From Seminibacterium arietis (GTDB taxonomy: Bacteria; Pseudomonadota; Gammaproteobacteria; Enterobacterales; Pasteurellaceae): 64,000 nt of DNA. Both the position numbers and the translations under genes were made by a program. The stretch lies in assembly GCF_042675725.1 (NCBI RefSeq), contig NZ_JBHTJN010000008.1:186001-250000 (forward strand). The letters run 5' to 3'. Positions within the stretch are counted from its first letter, which is position 1; every line of letters starts with the position of its first letter. This document shows positions 56,065 through 64,000 of the stretch, in pieces. The notes beneath the pieces are model-generated. The model did no database searches, was not told the DNA's origin, and was given only the letters and a program-made list of their open reading frames with translations.

Positions 56065-57060
56065 CTAAATTGGGTTAATTTGAGAAGATTTAGCAAGCGG
56101 ATTGAACGCCGTTGCCGTCTCCAAATGGTCAGGGGCAAAATGAGCATAAATCATCGTCATATTGACAGACGAATGACCCAAAATATCACGCAGAACTAAA
56201 ATATTGCCACCGTTTATCATAAAATGACTGGCAAACGTATGTCGCAAAACGTGAGTACTCTGATTATCACGCAATTTAATACCAGCGTTTTTAACCGCAC
56301 TTGCAAATTGATGCCGAGAAACATCAGGGAACACCAAACCGCCACCGCCTAACAACGCCGAAAGCTCATCATACAATTCTGCCGAAATTGGCACCGCCCT
56401 ATTTTTACCGCTTTTCGTTTTTGAAAACACCACTTTACAAGGCAACACACGATCCGCCGTCAATCCCTCAATCTCGCCCCACCTTGCTCCAGTAGATAAC
56501 GCCAATTTCACCGCCATTAACAAATCAAGTGAAATTTCCGCACAAGCAAACAGCAACCGCTCAATTTCATCATCATTCAAAAACCGCACCTCAAGCTCCT
56601 TAGTTTTCAATTTTCGCAACTTAGCCAACGGATTAACATCCCACTTATCAAACCGAATCAACGTATTAAACACCGACTTCAACAGCCTCAACTCCAAATT
56701 AGCCGTATTAACATTAATCTGTGCTAACCGCTTCGCACGATACTCAACAAACAGAGACGCCGAAAATTTAGCAGCCAACGGATCGCCACATTCAACCGCA
56801 ATCGCTTTCAACCGCCTAAAAATATAACGCCCTCTAGCTAAATACTGACCGTGCAAAAAATACCATTCATTAATCAATTCAGACAACCGCAAACGGCTCA
56901 CAGGTTCAACCGCACTTTTCTCAATCAGACCTTTCTTCCCCTCATTAAAAAAAGCCGTTGCAGCCGTCTTAGTATCAAACCACCGCCGAACACGTTTACC
57001 GTCAAGATAAAACTCCGCCAACCACTTATTATTTTTACTACTATCACGACGCACGCCCAT
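56065..57060 (-). CDS. int: Phage tyrosine-family integrase
   Basis: 331 residues with an N-terminal DNA-binding arm and core domain, and a catalytic domain with Arg in GARWGEIEGL, HVLRHTFASHF (HxxR) and the nucleophile in MIYAHFAPD. It inserts and excises the prophage at att sites. ATG 57060 (MGVRRDSSKNN) has GGGTG in front; a TTG at 57075 would add five residues. It is the leftmost prophage gene and points outward. It carries two uptake signals. Confidence 0.92.
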   Translation of the reverse strand: MGVRRDSSKNNKWLAEFYLDGKRVRRWFDTKTAATAFFNEGKKGLIEKSAVEPVSRLRLSELINEWYFLHGQYLARGRYIFRRLKAIAVECGDPLAAKFSASLFVEYRAKRLAQINVNTANLELRLLKSVFNTLIRFDKWDVNPLAKLRKLKTKELEVRFLNDDEIERLLFACAEISLDLLMAVKLALSTGARWGEIEGLTADRVLPCKVVFSKTKSGKNRAVPISAELYDELSALLGGGGLVFPDVSRHQFASAVKNAGIKLRDNQSTHVLRHTFASHFMINGGNILVLRDILGHSSVNMTMIYAHFAPDHLETATAFNPLAKSSQINPI

Positions 57061-57081
57061 ACAACACCCAATCAAATAAAA

Positions 57082-57993
57082 TTACAAATAATCAAGTAAC
57101 CAATCTTGCTCTGTGATAATTTTTACATCATAGCCAGATCTTTGAAAATATTTAGCTTTTTCAATTTTCCGTCCAAAACTTTGAAATTTCCAATCGCGAG
57201 AATTTAACGCTCCAACAATTAAAAAATCTAACTTAGTTGTAATTTCATTTGTTATTCTTGCACCTTGTTCAATAGCTAAAGTACGACAAGCGGATCTAGG
57301 ACCGTATAAGAATTTACCAGTAAAACACACTGTCTTATCTTCAAGATTAACTTCATCAACTAAATCAAAAAAATAAGAACCAAGAGAAAGACCATCAACA
57401 ATTCCTTGTTCTAAATCTACACCGCCAAACTCACAAAGAACTTGTTTTAAAAAATCTCTCTCTTTTTGTGTAATTACGCCGTCCGCAAGGATAGTTGTGA
57501 TTAAATCATAAACCTCACTACCTGGATAATTATTTCTTAATTGTGCATTTCTACGAATAAACTTATTTAGAAAAAGAATTTCTTCATCTCTTAACTTACC
57601 ATCACAAACCACACCTTTACAAAGCCCAGAAAGCAAGTGAACATCGCTTTCTTTTGAAAACATAGCAGGATCAGCAGACTTCAAAAAGTCACCCCGAATT
57701 TTTTGTAAAGTTTTAGCTAAAAATTGTTTTTCTTCATCTGTAATTTTGCCATCAGCTAGAATATTAGAAATATGATGACGGATAGCTTTTACATAATAAT
57801 TATTGGAGAGCATTTCAGAATCTAAAATCCACGTATCTAAATAAAGAATTTCTTCTTCTGTTAATTCTCCGTCGCAAACAATACCATCAATAATGCCAAT
57901 TAAATTACCGAAAAGCTTATCTCTATTTGAAGAGTAATTAAAACTATAAAATTGTTTATCTAAAATAGAATCGTTTAGCATGTCCTTAACCAT
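57082..57993 (-). CDS. TerB-like / BRCT protein in the lysogeny region
   Basis: 303 residues. Two repeats of about 90 residues (GIVCDGELTEEEILYL and GVVCDGKLRDEEILFL, each followed by ILADGKITDEEK or ILADGVITQKER) resemble TerB/EF-hand-like helical units. The C-terminal 90 residues (NLEDKTVCFTGKFLYG to QDWLLDYL) are a BRCT domain as in NAD-dependent DNA ligase. The function is unknown; BRCT proteins bind DNA ends or phosphopeptides. GGGAGG sits before ATG 57993, so the ATG at 58005 is not used. It lies between integrase and repressor, a common place for accessory cargo. Confidence 0.75.
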   Translation of the reverse strand: MVKDMLNDSILDKQFYSFNYSSNRDKLFGNLIGIIDGIVCDGELTEEEILYLDTWILDSEMLSNNYYVKAIRHHISNILADGKITDEEKQFLAKTLQKIRGDFLKSADPAMFSKESDVHLLSGLCKGVVCDGKLRDEEILFLNKFIRRNAQLRNNYPGSEVYDLITTILADGVITQKERDFLKQVLCEFGGVDLEQGIVDGLSLGSYFFDLVDEVNLEDKTVCFTGKFLYGPRSACRTLAIEQGARITNEITTKLDFLIVGALNSRDWKFQSFGRKIEKAKYFQRSGYDVKIITEQDWLLDYL

Positions 57994-58023
57994 ACAACCT
58001 CCCATTTAAAATTATTTATTGTT

Positions 58024-58113
58024 CAATTCACCACTTACAAACTGATTAGTACCGCCGTTATTATTGGACTGATCGACATTTGCCGAAAAACCGCCAACGG
58101 TAACACCGCTTGC
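58024..58113 (-). CDS. Possible 34-residue small protein
   Basis: Downstream of and in frame with the repressor stop: a GTG near 58113 would give ASGVTVGGFSANVDQSNNNG and so on to NNK, then TAA. No clear ribosome site. Glycine/asparagine-rich; not recognised. Confidence 0.25.
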
Positions 58114-58128
58114 CACATTTAAATAAAA

Positions 58129-58791
58129 CTACAAATCACGAGCATCTATCGGCACAATCCGAATAAACTTACCGATAATTTCCGCCGAGTTGAATAACTC
58201 CTCTGTAATATCAAACGGCTCATATAATTTATTATCACTCAACGCCCTAATCACCCCAGTTGGCAACCGCTGCAAGCGTTTAATATAATTGCATTCATTC
58301 ACCCTAAACGCGTAAACACCCTCACCGATATAGCTCTTCACATTGGTATCAATAAACACCAAATCACAAGGGCGAATAGTTGGAGCCATGCTATCAGTAG
58401 GCACTTTGAAAATGCAAACCCCCTCCGCACTTTTCCGCCTCAAAATCTGTGAAAGCCCCTCTTCAGTCAAATGAATGCTCGCAATCACATCAGGATAATC
58501 AGGATTAATAATGCCGTCGCCTGCCGACAACTCAAAATCATACAAATCTATTTTAAAAATGGGCGGAGCCTCATTCACCCAGCATTCAGGCACTTCACCC
58601 TCGCCAGTTTTTAGCCACTCAACAGAAACGCCAAGAGCGGTCGCTATTTCTAAAATATTGCGAGGCTTTTTCGTTTTGCCGATCACTATATCGCTTATGG
58701 CGGTCTGAGAAATACCGACTATATTTGCGAGTTCTTCTTGCGTCATTCCTTTATTAGAGAGTACTTTTCTCACTCTTGTATGTAGATCCAT
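58129..58791 (-). CDS. cI: CI-like phage repressor (HTH plus S24 peptidase)
   Basis: 220 residues. The N-terminal helix-turn-helix (MTQEELANIVGISQTAISDI) binds operators; the C-terminal LexA-like domain has the catalytic serine in VPTDSMAP and a lysine in YIKRLQR, so RecA-stimulated self-cleavage is expected upon DNA damage. It keeps the prophage silent. Divergent from the Cro-type gene across 160 bp of operator DNA. Confidence 0.92.
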   Translation of the reverse strand: MDLHTRVRKVLSNKGMTQEELANIVGISQTAISDIVIGKTKKPRNILEIATALGVSVEWLKTGEGEVPECWVNEAPPIFKIDLYDFELSAGDGIINPDYPDVIASIHLTEEGLSQILRRKSAEGVCIFKVPTDSMAPTIRPCDLVFIDTNVKSYIGEGVYAFRVNECNYIKRLQRLPTGVIRALSDNKLYEPFDITEELFNSAEIIGKFIRIVPIDARDL

Positions 58792-58951
58792 TTTTACCCC
58801 CTTTCTTGTATTTCATGTAAATAATAAAAGTATTCTTATAAAAAAACAAAAAGAAATATTAAAAATATTTTAAAATATATCTTGTCTTTTTCTTTTAATG
58901 GATCAATAATACAAGCAAATAAAAGATAATCTTTTAAAGAAAGGGCGGAGA
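58792..58951. promoter_or_regulatory. CI/Cro operator-promoter region
   Basis: 160 bp of very AT-rich DNA between the divergent genes. AAAAGATAATCTTTT (58921-58935) is a perfect palindrome, and AAAAGTATTCTT (58826-58837) resembles it; these are likely operators. Confidence 0.6.
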
Positions 58952-59203
58952 ATGAACAAAAAAATACTTAAATCAATAAAAATAGCTGGTACACAAGATA
59001 AGCTAGCTAAAAAAGTAGAAGCGTCTCAAGCAAGTATTGGGCTGTGGTTAAAAGGTTGTGAATATTCCGCCAAATACGCCTACCGCATAGAAAAAGCCAC
59101 AGGGGGCAAAGTGACCGCCCGAGAATTATGCGAAGAATTACACAAGCTAGACCGCAAAAAGAAACGTGAAGCGAAGCTAGCCCAACAACAAACAAAGGAG
59201 TAA
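58952..59203 (+). CDS. Cro/YdaS-type regulator
   Basis: 83 residues with a helix-turn-helix (TQDKLAKKVEASQASIGLWL) like YdaS and Cro proteins, followed by a basic tail. First rightward gene opposite cI, the usual place of cro. AAAGGGCGGAG lies before the ATG. Confidence 0.8.
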   Translation: MNKKILKSIKIAGTQDKLAKKVEASQASIGLWLKGCEYSAKYAYRIEKATGGKVTARELCEELHKLDRKKKREAKLAQQQTKE

Positions 59204-59206
59204 CCC

Positions 59207-59419
59207 ATGCAAAACCTAGAACTATATCTTACTTCCGCCAAAGTGGGCGTAATGACACTAGAGCGATTTTCAGAAGAAACAGGCATATCAATCCGCAAAG
59301 TAATTACGTTATGGGAGCAAGGTAAGTTGCCCATGGCGTCAAGAGCAAGAGGTATGCGACTAATCAACATCTTAGAGTTCAACCGCCGTTGCGTAAGCGG
59401 TCAACCGCTGGATTTATAG
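59207..59419 (+). CDS. Small phage DNA-binding protein (CII/Cox-like)
   Basis: 70 residues with a short helix-turn-helix (LERFSEETGISIRKVITLWE). Size and position right after the Cro-type gene fit a CII activator or Cox/excisionase. It starts 3 bp after the previous gene with GGAG ahead. The exact role is unproved. Confidence 0.65.
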   Translation: MQNLELYLTSAKVGVMTLERFSEETGISIRKVITLWEQGKLPMASRARGMRLINILEFNRRCVSGQPLDL

Positions 59420-59428
59420 GGGGCAAAT

Positions 59429-59527
59429 ATGATTATTTCGGAAACAGTCGTAAATATAGTCAATATAGTGTTGATTACTGTCATAGCGTTATTGGTTTAT
59501 GCATTTATTAGAAATTTAATGCGGTAG
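59429..59527 (+). CDS. 32-residue single-membrane-segment peptide
   Basis: MIISETVV then a hydrophobic stretch and basic RNLMR end. GGGGG lies 5 bases before the ATG. It may be a small phage membrane protein; the family is unknown. Confidence 0.45.
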   Translation: MIISETVVNIVNIVLITVIALLVYAFIRNLMR

Positions 59528-59547
59528 TAAAACACAAGGACAGCAAA

Positions 59548-59805
59548 ATGAAAAAGCCATTTAGCTACCACTTAACCTCGTTTATAGGGGCAATGATAGT
59601 AGGGCTAGTGTTGGGCGTCAGTTGCGGAACAGACCCAATTAAAACCGCCCAACAAGCGGAAATCACAAATACAGATAGCCTTGAAGACTGGTACCAATCC
59701 CAAGGCTACAGCCTCGAACAATTAGCCGAATTGAAAGCACAAGCGGAGCAACGCTGGCATGAAGAGCAACAACCACAAACCGAACTCGCAAAAGGAACAC
59801 ACTAA
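59548..59805 (+). CDS. Phage membrane-anchored protein, unknown
   Basis: 85 residues: an N-terminal membrane segment (LTSFIGAMIVGLVLGVS) with a cysteine after it, then a soluble helical part. The lipobox is not standard. It overlaps the next start (ATGA). Confidence 0.5.
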   Translation: MKKPFSYHLTSFIGAMIVGLVLGVSCGTDPIKTAQQAEITNTDSLEDWYQSQGYSLEQLAELKAQAEQRWHEEQQPQTELAKGTH

Positions 59806-60404
59806 TGAGCGGTATCAAGTACGACATCATCGCAGATGAAACCATACAATACAAAGGCAGAACGCTTTATCGAATTAAAGCCTTAAAAAGTTTTGCCGAC
59901 GTCAGCAAAGGCGACAAAGGCGGCTATATTGAACACATGGGCAACCTCTCACAGCTTGGCGACTGCTGGATCTACGACGAGGCGAAAGTATTCGCCAACG
60001 CCAGCATATTCAATAACGCCATAGTAGAAGAAAACGCCGAAATATGCGGACAAGCCATTATTTTTAAAGACGCCAGAATAGGCAAAGACGCAAAAATATA
60101 CGGTTACGCCACAATCGGCGATGTTGCCCACATCAAACAAGACGGCGACATGTTCACTCGTTCAAATTATTTCACCGTCAGCAACATCACCGACCACGGC
60201 TACAACATTACATTCTACTTAGGCAAAAACGACATCTTAGTCAATGCAAGCTGCTGCAACAATGTAGAAGAACTACCGAAACACGTCTTTTGCGGAACCA
60301 TAAACGAATTTGAGCAATATATCAGCGACATCACACGAGCTGAAGTCAGACAACCGCTTGAAGATTTAATCAAAATCGCACGCCTACAAATCAGAGTGGA
60401 ATAG
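59805..60404 (+). CDS. Phage beta-helix hexapeptide-repeat protein
   Basis: 199 residues. From about 40 to 110 repeated hydrophobic hexapeptides (AKVFANASIFNNAIVEENAE, IFKDARIGKDAKIYGYATIG) predict a left-handed parallel beta-helix as in acyltransferases and trimeric scaffold proteins. No catalytic motif is evident. Role in phage early growth unknown. Confidence 0.6.
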   Translation: MSGIKYDIIADETIQYKGRTLYRIKALKSFADVSKGDKGGYIEHMGNLSQLGDCWIYDEAKVFANASIFNNAIVEENAEICGQAIIFKDARIGKDAKIYGYATIGDVAHIKQDGDMFTRSNYFTVSNITDHGYNITFYLGKNDILVNASCCNNVEELPKHVFCGTINEFEQYISDITRAEVRQPLEDLIKIARLQIRVE

Positions 60405-60412
60405 GGGGAAAC

Positions 60413-60634
60413 ATGAACGACACCACGAAAAAGAATTTTATCAGCGTAAAAGCACTAAAACACAAAGCCGACCTCCAACAAAAGGAAATTGACAGCTTAA
60501 AAATAATCGCAACCAACCAAGCAAAACAAATCGACCGCAATCAACTTGAACACATCAAGCTAGTAAACGAAGTCGAAAAAATAAAACGCCAATACGCCCA
60601 ACGACAAGGGCATAAATGGGCGTTCTGGCGATAA
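60413..60634 (+). CDS. Small coiled-coil phage protein
   Basis: 73 residues, mostly one predicted coiled coil (LQQKEIDSLKIIATNQAKQI). GGGGG precedes the ATG by 6 bases. Not recognised. Confidence 0.5.
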   Translation: MNDTTKKNFISVKALKHKADLQQKEIDSLKIIATNQAKQIDRNQLEHIKLVNEVEKIKRQYAQRQGHKWAFWR

Positions 60635-60646
60635 CAAGGGGGCAAC

Positions 60647-61081
60647 ATGTTAACCGAATTTAAACAGCTACAACAACGCTTATTTCAATGGGCATTCAAC
60701 CGCATATCACAAGCCAAAACCGAACAAGAAACCACCTTAAGAGGGGCAATGGCGTGCCGTGCAATGCTCAATAAAAAACATGTTGCCGTAACCAGTTTCA
60801 ACAAACTAGATGAAATAAAACGCCGTGAATATTTTAGCCGTGCCAATTTCACCGCCGACGATTTTCAAACCGCCCACAACGGCGAATACACCGCCGACCT
60901 ATTAAACGCCAACGGCTTTCACAAATTAATTGCGTTAATTGAATACGACCGCCAGCAATTAGCCTTAATTGCTTGCACTACCGCCTTAATTGACTACCGA
61001 AAACAATTAGCAAGACAACCATTTAACGCCAACAAAAAACCGACCGCACCGCAACAAGAACAATGGAGTAACGCAGCATGA
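60647..61081 (+). CDS. Phage early protein, unknown (144 residues)
   Basis: A soluble helical protein with no recognisable motif. It overlaps the next gene by four bases (ATGA), so they are coupled. Confidence 0.55.
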   Translation: MLTEFKQLQQRLFQWAFNRISQAKTEQETTLRGAMACRAMLNKKHVAVTSFNKLDEIKRREYFSRANFTADDFQTAHNGEYTADLLNANGFHKLIALIEYDRQQLALIACTTALIDYRKQLARQPFNANKKPTAPQQEQWSNAA

Positions 61082-61506
61082 GTCGACACTACGAAAGAAA
61101 ACCGCAACAAAAAACCTATTTAGAAGTAATCCAAGAAAAGAAACAGCGGTTAAAAAAAGCCAAACAATTTAAAGCCGCCACCGAACAAGCCTCACGGCTC
61201 GAGCGTGAAGCCTTGAACAAATTAACCGAACGCTATTTACAAAAAGAAAACAGCCAATTGACCACCGCCACAACGCGGCATTTAGACATCTTAACCATTT
61301 ATGACCAAGCCATGAATAAATGGCTAGAAGCGTTAAAAATGGCGAAAAGTTACACCAATGAATACTGGTGTTTAATGCGGTTTGCTTACTGTGCAGGGCG
61401 TATCGGCTTAACCCTCGCCGAAATGAAAAAAATGCTAGAAACCAACTACGAAACACAAAAATACATCAAAGACTTAAATTATTTTAAAGCCACATGGGGA
61501 GCATAG
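61078..61506 (+). CDS. Phage early protein, unknown (142 residues)
   Basis: A basic, lysine/glutamine-rich N-terminus and coiled coil, then a helical second half. It precedes the replication initiator. Not recognised. Confidence 0.55.
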   Translation: MSRHYERKPQQKTYLEVIQEKKQRLKKAKQFKAATEQASRLEREALNKLTERYLQKENSQLTTATTRHLDILTIYDQAMNKWLEALKMAKSYTNEYWCLMRFAYCAGRIGLTLAEMKKMLETNYETQKYIKDLNYFKATWGA

Positions 61507-61509
61507 AAA

Positions 61510-61566
61510 ATGAACACAACCGCAAACCACATCGAAACAGCGTGGCAAACTATTATTAAAGAGTAA
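61510..61566 (+). CDS. Possible 18-residue leader peptide
   Basis: MNTTANHIETAWQTIIKE ends 17 bp before the initiator start. It may be a small coupled leader or nothing; no strong ribosome site. Confidence 0.25.
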   Translation: MNTTANHIETAWQTIIKE

Positions 61567-61583
61567 AGCAAAATAACAAAAAA

Positions 61584-64000
61584 ATGACCGCACTTGCAAC
61601 ACCGCACACCGCCTTTTATCAATTGTCACCGCTGATTAAAGTCAAAGCGGAACACATTCCAAACAAAGACGGAAGCCAAAAAACAGAAGCCCAGCTTGAA
61701 TTGTTTGAGCTGGTTCCAACGCATTATGAATTTGTTGAACGAGTATTAAAAATGCTCCCACGTCAACAAATACGAGAACACGTGCGGAATTTATACATTA
61801 ATGAATATCGCTCCACCAAGGGAACCACCAACCAAAAAGCCTACACCGCTAACACATGGATCAGAACGGTCGTACAAGACCGCCTTAAAAAAGTGTTCAA
61901 ACAAAATAAAATTAATTTAGCGGATTTAATCGCCTTTAATCACCAGCAAAGCCACTGGCAACAAGCACTAGAAAAGGAAATCAAAGAAGAATTAAAACGC
62001 AACCCACCGCCAAACCGTGAAACCGACCCAAAAGGCTTCAAAGCCTACCAACAAGCGGAATTAAATAAAAGCGATTTTCACGCCTTTAAACACAAATACG
62101 GCAAACACATCGCCCAACAAAACCGCCGAGAGTTTAACCGAGCAATGTTGCCATTATATTTAACTTCCTTGAAAAAGCTGGAAGAAATCTGCCAACAACT
62201 GGCGAACACTTTCAACCAATTTCAACGCCAATACATGGAAAAACACGCCGAACTATTCGCCAAACAGCAACGCCAACCCACAGAAAGCGAAATAGAAACT
62301 ATTTTTCACAATCTATACGGCGAGTGCGGTCAAATTGCGGAAAGTTTTGGCTTAGACCTTAACTACTGGCAACAATACAAAGGGCTAAAACGCAACCGCC
62401 AATTAAAAGCAATCTACATTGAAAGCACCTTAACTCGCATTGTTGATCCGAAATACTGGCTTAAACGCCTTCATAAAATCCAACGCCAAATGGTCGAACA
62501 TATCGCCATAGCATGCGGACAAGTGAGAAAAGGCACACAACAATATGTCACTAATCAAGCCTTTAATGCGTGGGAACGTCAAACCGAACGCAACCTTGAT
62601 TATTTGAAAAACATGATTGTCGAAAACATTGACGACCCAGCCGAGCAAGTGGAATTAATGGACATGTATTTACACAGCTCATCAAACATCAGTAAGTTAC
62701 GTATTGAATTAATGACACGCTGCCGAGGCTTAGAAGAAGACGCCGATTTTAGACAGCTAGACGGCTTATTCATCACCCTAACCGCTCCGAGTGCCTACCA
62801 TTCCATTTTAAGCAACTCAGGCAAGCCCAACCCAAAATGGAACGGAGCTAGCCCAAAACAAACACACAAATATCTCAATACCGTTTGGCAACGCACAAGG
62901 GCAAGATTAAAAAAAGCCAATATTCAGTTCTCAGGCTTAAGAGTGTGTGAACCACACCACGACAGCACGCCACACTGGCATTTATTAATTTTTGTTCAGC
63001 CACAACAAAAACAGAAACTAATTGACATTTTCAAAGCCGTTGCCCTCGCCGAAGACGGCGACGAAAAAGGGGCGAAAATGCACCGCCTTAAAATTGACCC
63101 AATCGACAAAGCCAAAGGCACCGCCGTCGGTTACATTACTAAATACATCTCAAAAAATATTAACGGCTTTGCAGGTAAAAACGACACCTCAGACGAAGAC
63201 CACGGCATGAGCTTGCAAGATAACGCCAAAAGGGCGAGAGCATGGGCGAGTTTGTGGGGCATTCGTCAGTTTCAATTCTTCGGCGATAAATTTGTATCAC
63301 TCTGGCGAGAAATTAGACGGCTCGCCAGCCACCTACACAAACAAGAACAAAAACAAAAACGGCAAACCGCCCAACGTGATCAGCTCAACTTAGACATCGC
63401 ACAGCCACCGCTGCAAAAAACCGCCTACCCTCTTGCATGGCAGCACAAAAACAAACATCTCGCAAGAGCAATCGCCTGTGCCGACGTGGGCGAGTATGGA
63501 GCATTTGTGGATTGCATAACCGCAGGGCTAGGATTTTTAGCCAAACGCAAAGACAGCAATTTGAAAATTTATTACGAAGAAAACGGCACAACCAAATACG
63601 GCGAGGCTAGAAAAAAAATCAAAGGCATTCAATCTATTTTTGACCTTGAACCAGTCATTACCAGATTAAAAAATTGGACCTTAAAAAGTAAAAAAAACGT
63701 ACTAGTAGAGAATTTAGAAAAAGAGCTTAATCAAGCACTTAGCGAGCAAAGCGAGCCTTGGACTTGTGTCAGTAACTGTAACTTAAAGGTAGTGACACAA
63801 ATCAAAAAAATCATTGACCCAATAACTAAACCGCTCAGAAAAGATCAAATAAAAGCCATTTTAAGAGGCTGGAAAGTGATGATAGATAACAAAATGTACT
63901 TACAACGCAACGGCGACGAAGTGGAATTACACCAAATTAGCCAAACACGCCGCACAAATGCACAAATATTAAACAATTTAACCGCACTTTATCAGGATTT
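61584..64000 (+). CDS. P2-type replication initiator gpA, partial (3' end beyond window)
   Basis: An open frame of at least 805 codons with no stop before the window end. It is a rolling-circle HUH endonuclease: HWH at residues 464-466 and the twin tyrosines Tyr517-x3-Tyr521 in AVGYITKYISKN, as in P2 gpA. It nicks the phage origin in its own coding region and drives rolling-circle replication. The start ATG overlaps an uptake signal. It puts this prophage in the P2/HP1 group. Confidence 0.93.
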   Translation, partial: MTALATPHTAFYQLSPLIKVKAEHIPNKDGSQKTEAQLELFELVPTHYEFVERVLKMLPRQQIREHVRNLYINEYRSTKGTTNQKAYTANTWIRTVVQDRLKKVFKQNKINLADLIAFNHQQSHWQQALEKEIKEELKRNPPPNRETDPKGFKAYQQAELNKSDFHAFKHKYGKHIAQQNRREFNRAMLPLYLTSLKKLEEICQQLANTFNQFQRQYMEKHAELFAKQQRQPTESEIETIFHNLYGECGQIAESFGLDLNYWQQYKGLKRNRQLKAIYIESTLTRIVDPKYWLKRLHKIQRQMVEHIAIACGQVRKGTQQYVTNQAFNAWERQTERNLDYLKNMIVENIDDPAEQVELMDMYLHSSSNISKLRIELMTRCRGLEEDADFRQLDGLFITLTAPSAYHSILSNSGKPNPKWNGASPKQTHKYLNTVWQRTRARLKKANIQFSGLRVCEPHHDSTPHWHLLIFVQPQQKQKLIDIFKAVALAEDGDEKGAKMHRLKIDPIDKAKGTAVGYITKYISKNINGFAGKNDTSDEDHGMSLQDNAKRARAWASLWGIRQFQFFGDKFVSLWREIRRLASHLHKQEQKQKRQTAQRDQLNLDIAQPPLQKTAYPLAWQHKNKHLARAIACADVGEYGAFVDCITAGLGFLAKRKDSNLKIYYEENGTTKYGEARKKIKGIQSIFDLEPVITRLKNWTLKSKKNVLVENLEKELNQALSEQSEPWTCVSNCNLKVVTQIKKIIDPITKPLRKDQIKAILRGWKVMIDNKMYLQRNGDEVELHQISQTRRTNAQILNNLTALYQD

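Larger units (their letters stand above)
55946..64000. mobile_element. P2/HP1-like prophage, left end (continues beyond window)
   Basis: Integrase, CI/Cro-type switch, small early genes and a gpA initiator are in phage order. Base composition rises sharply at about 55.95 kb. Uptake signals occur inside it (for example near 56299, 56912, 61585 and 63981), so it has long been in Pasteurellaceae. Structural genes would lie beyond 64 kb. Confidence 0.85.

Noticed and set aside
1..64000. CRISPR array
   Set aside because: No regularly spaced direct repeats with unique spacers; the only dense repeats are the TTTTTAA tract, CAAT tract and coding repeats.
1..64000. tRNA or rRNA genes
   Set aside because: The only tRNA-like sequence I see is the acceptor/T-loop end of tmRNA.

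Overview
This window looks like the chromosome of a low-GC member of the Pasteurellaceae of the Haemophilus influenzae type. The 9-bp uptake signal AAGTGCGGT/ACCGCACTT recurs throughout the core genes, and the gene neighbourhoods (zevAB, priA-ftsN, mlaFEDCB-ibaG-murA, lptCAB-ptsN-rapZ) fit that group. I cannot name the species from sequence alone.

Layout. From 1 to about 46.1 kb is ordinary core genome: metal transport (zevAB), tmRNA, a repeat-rich lipoprotein, bioD/mlc, asnS, proline catabolism (putP-putA), asnB, a very large trimeric autotransporter, apaH-rsmA, rpmE/priA/ftsN, a phase-variable phosphoethanolamine transferase, an acrR-acrA-acrB efflux operon, sdaA, the Mla lipid-transport operon with murA, divergent lptCAB-ptsN-rapZ, ubiD, smpB, a YafD-like phosphatase and a Rid-family protein. 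Several genes here have switching sequences: 32 perfect copies of a 7-bp repeat lie just upstream of the autotransporter promoter, and 7 CAAT repeats inside the phosphoethanolamine transferase leave it out of frame (OFF).

From about 46.5 to 51.9 kb is a decayed defence island with no uptake signals that I can find. It holds, on the minus strand, an integrase/HsdR chimera, a truncated hsdM, an hsdS with a nonsense codon, and a frameshifted RloC/PrrC-type anticodon nuclease. An 11-bp direct repeat flanks it. From 52.1 to 55.95 kb lies a second cassette: a 5'-truncated AlwI-family nuclease followed by an SMC/RloC-like ATPase, with no methyltransferase beside it. Its truncated end coincides with the left edge of a prophage.

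From about 55.95 kb to the window end is the early region of a P2/HP1-like prophage: integrase, a TerB-BRCT protein, a CI-like repressor with Cro-type genes opposite, several small early genes, and a gpA-type rolling-circle replication initiator that runs off the window. The most unusual material is the stack of two degraded defence cassettes between 46.6 and 56 kb and the repeat-controlled surface genes.
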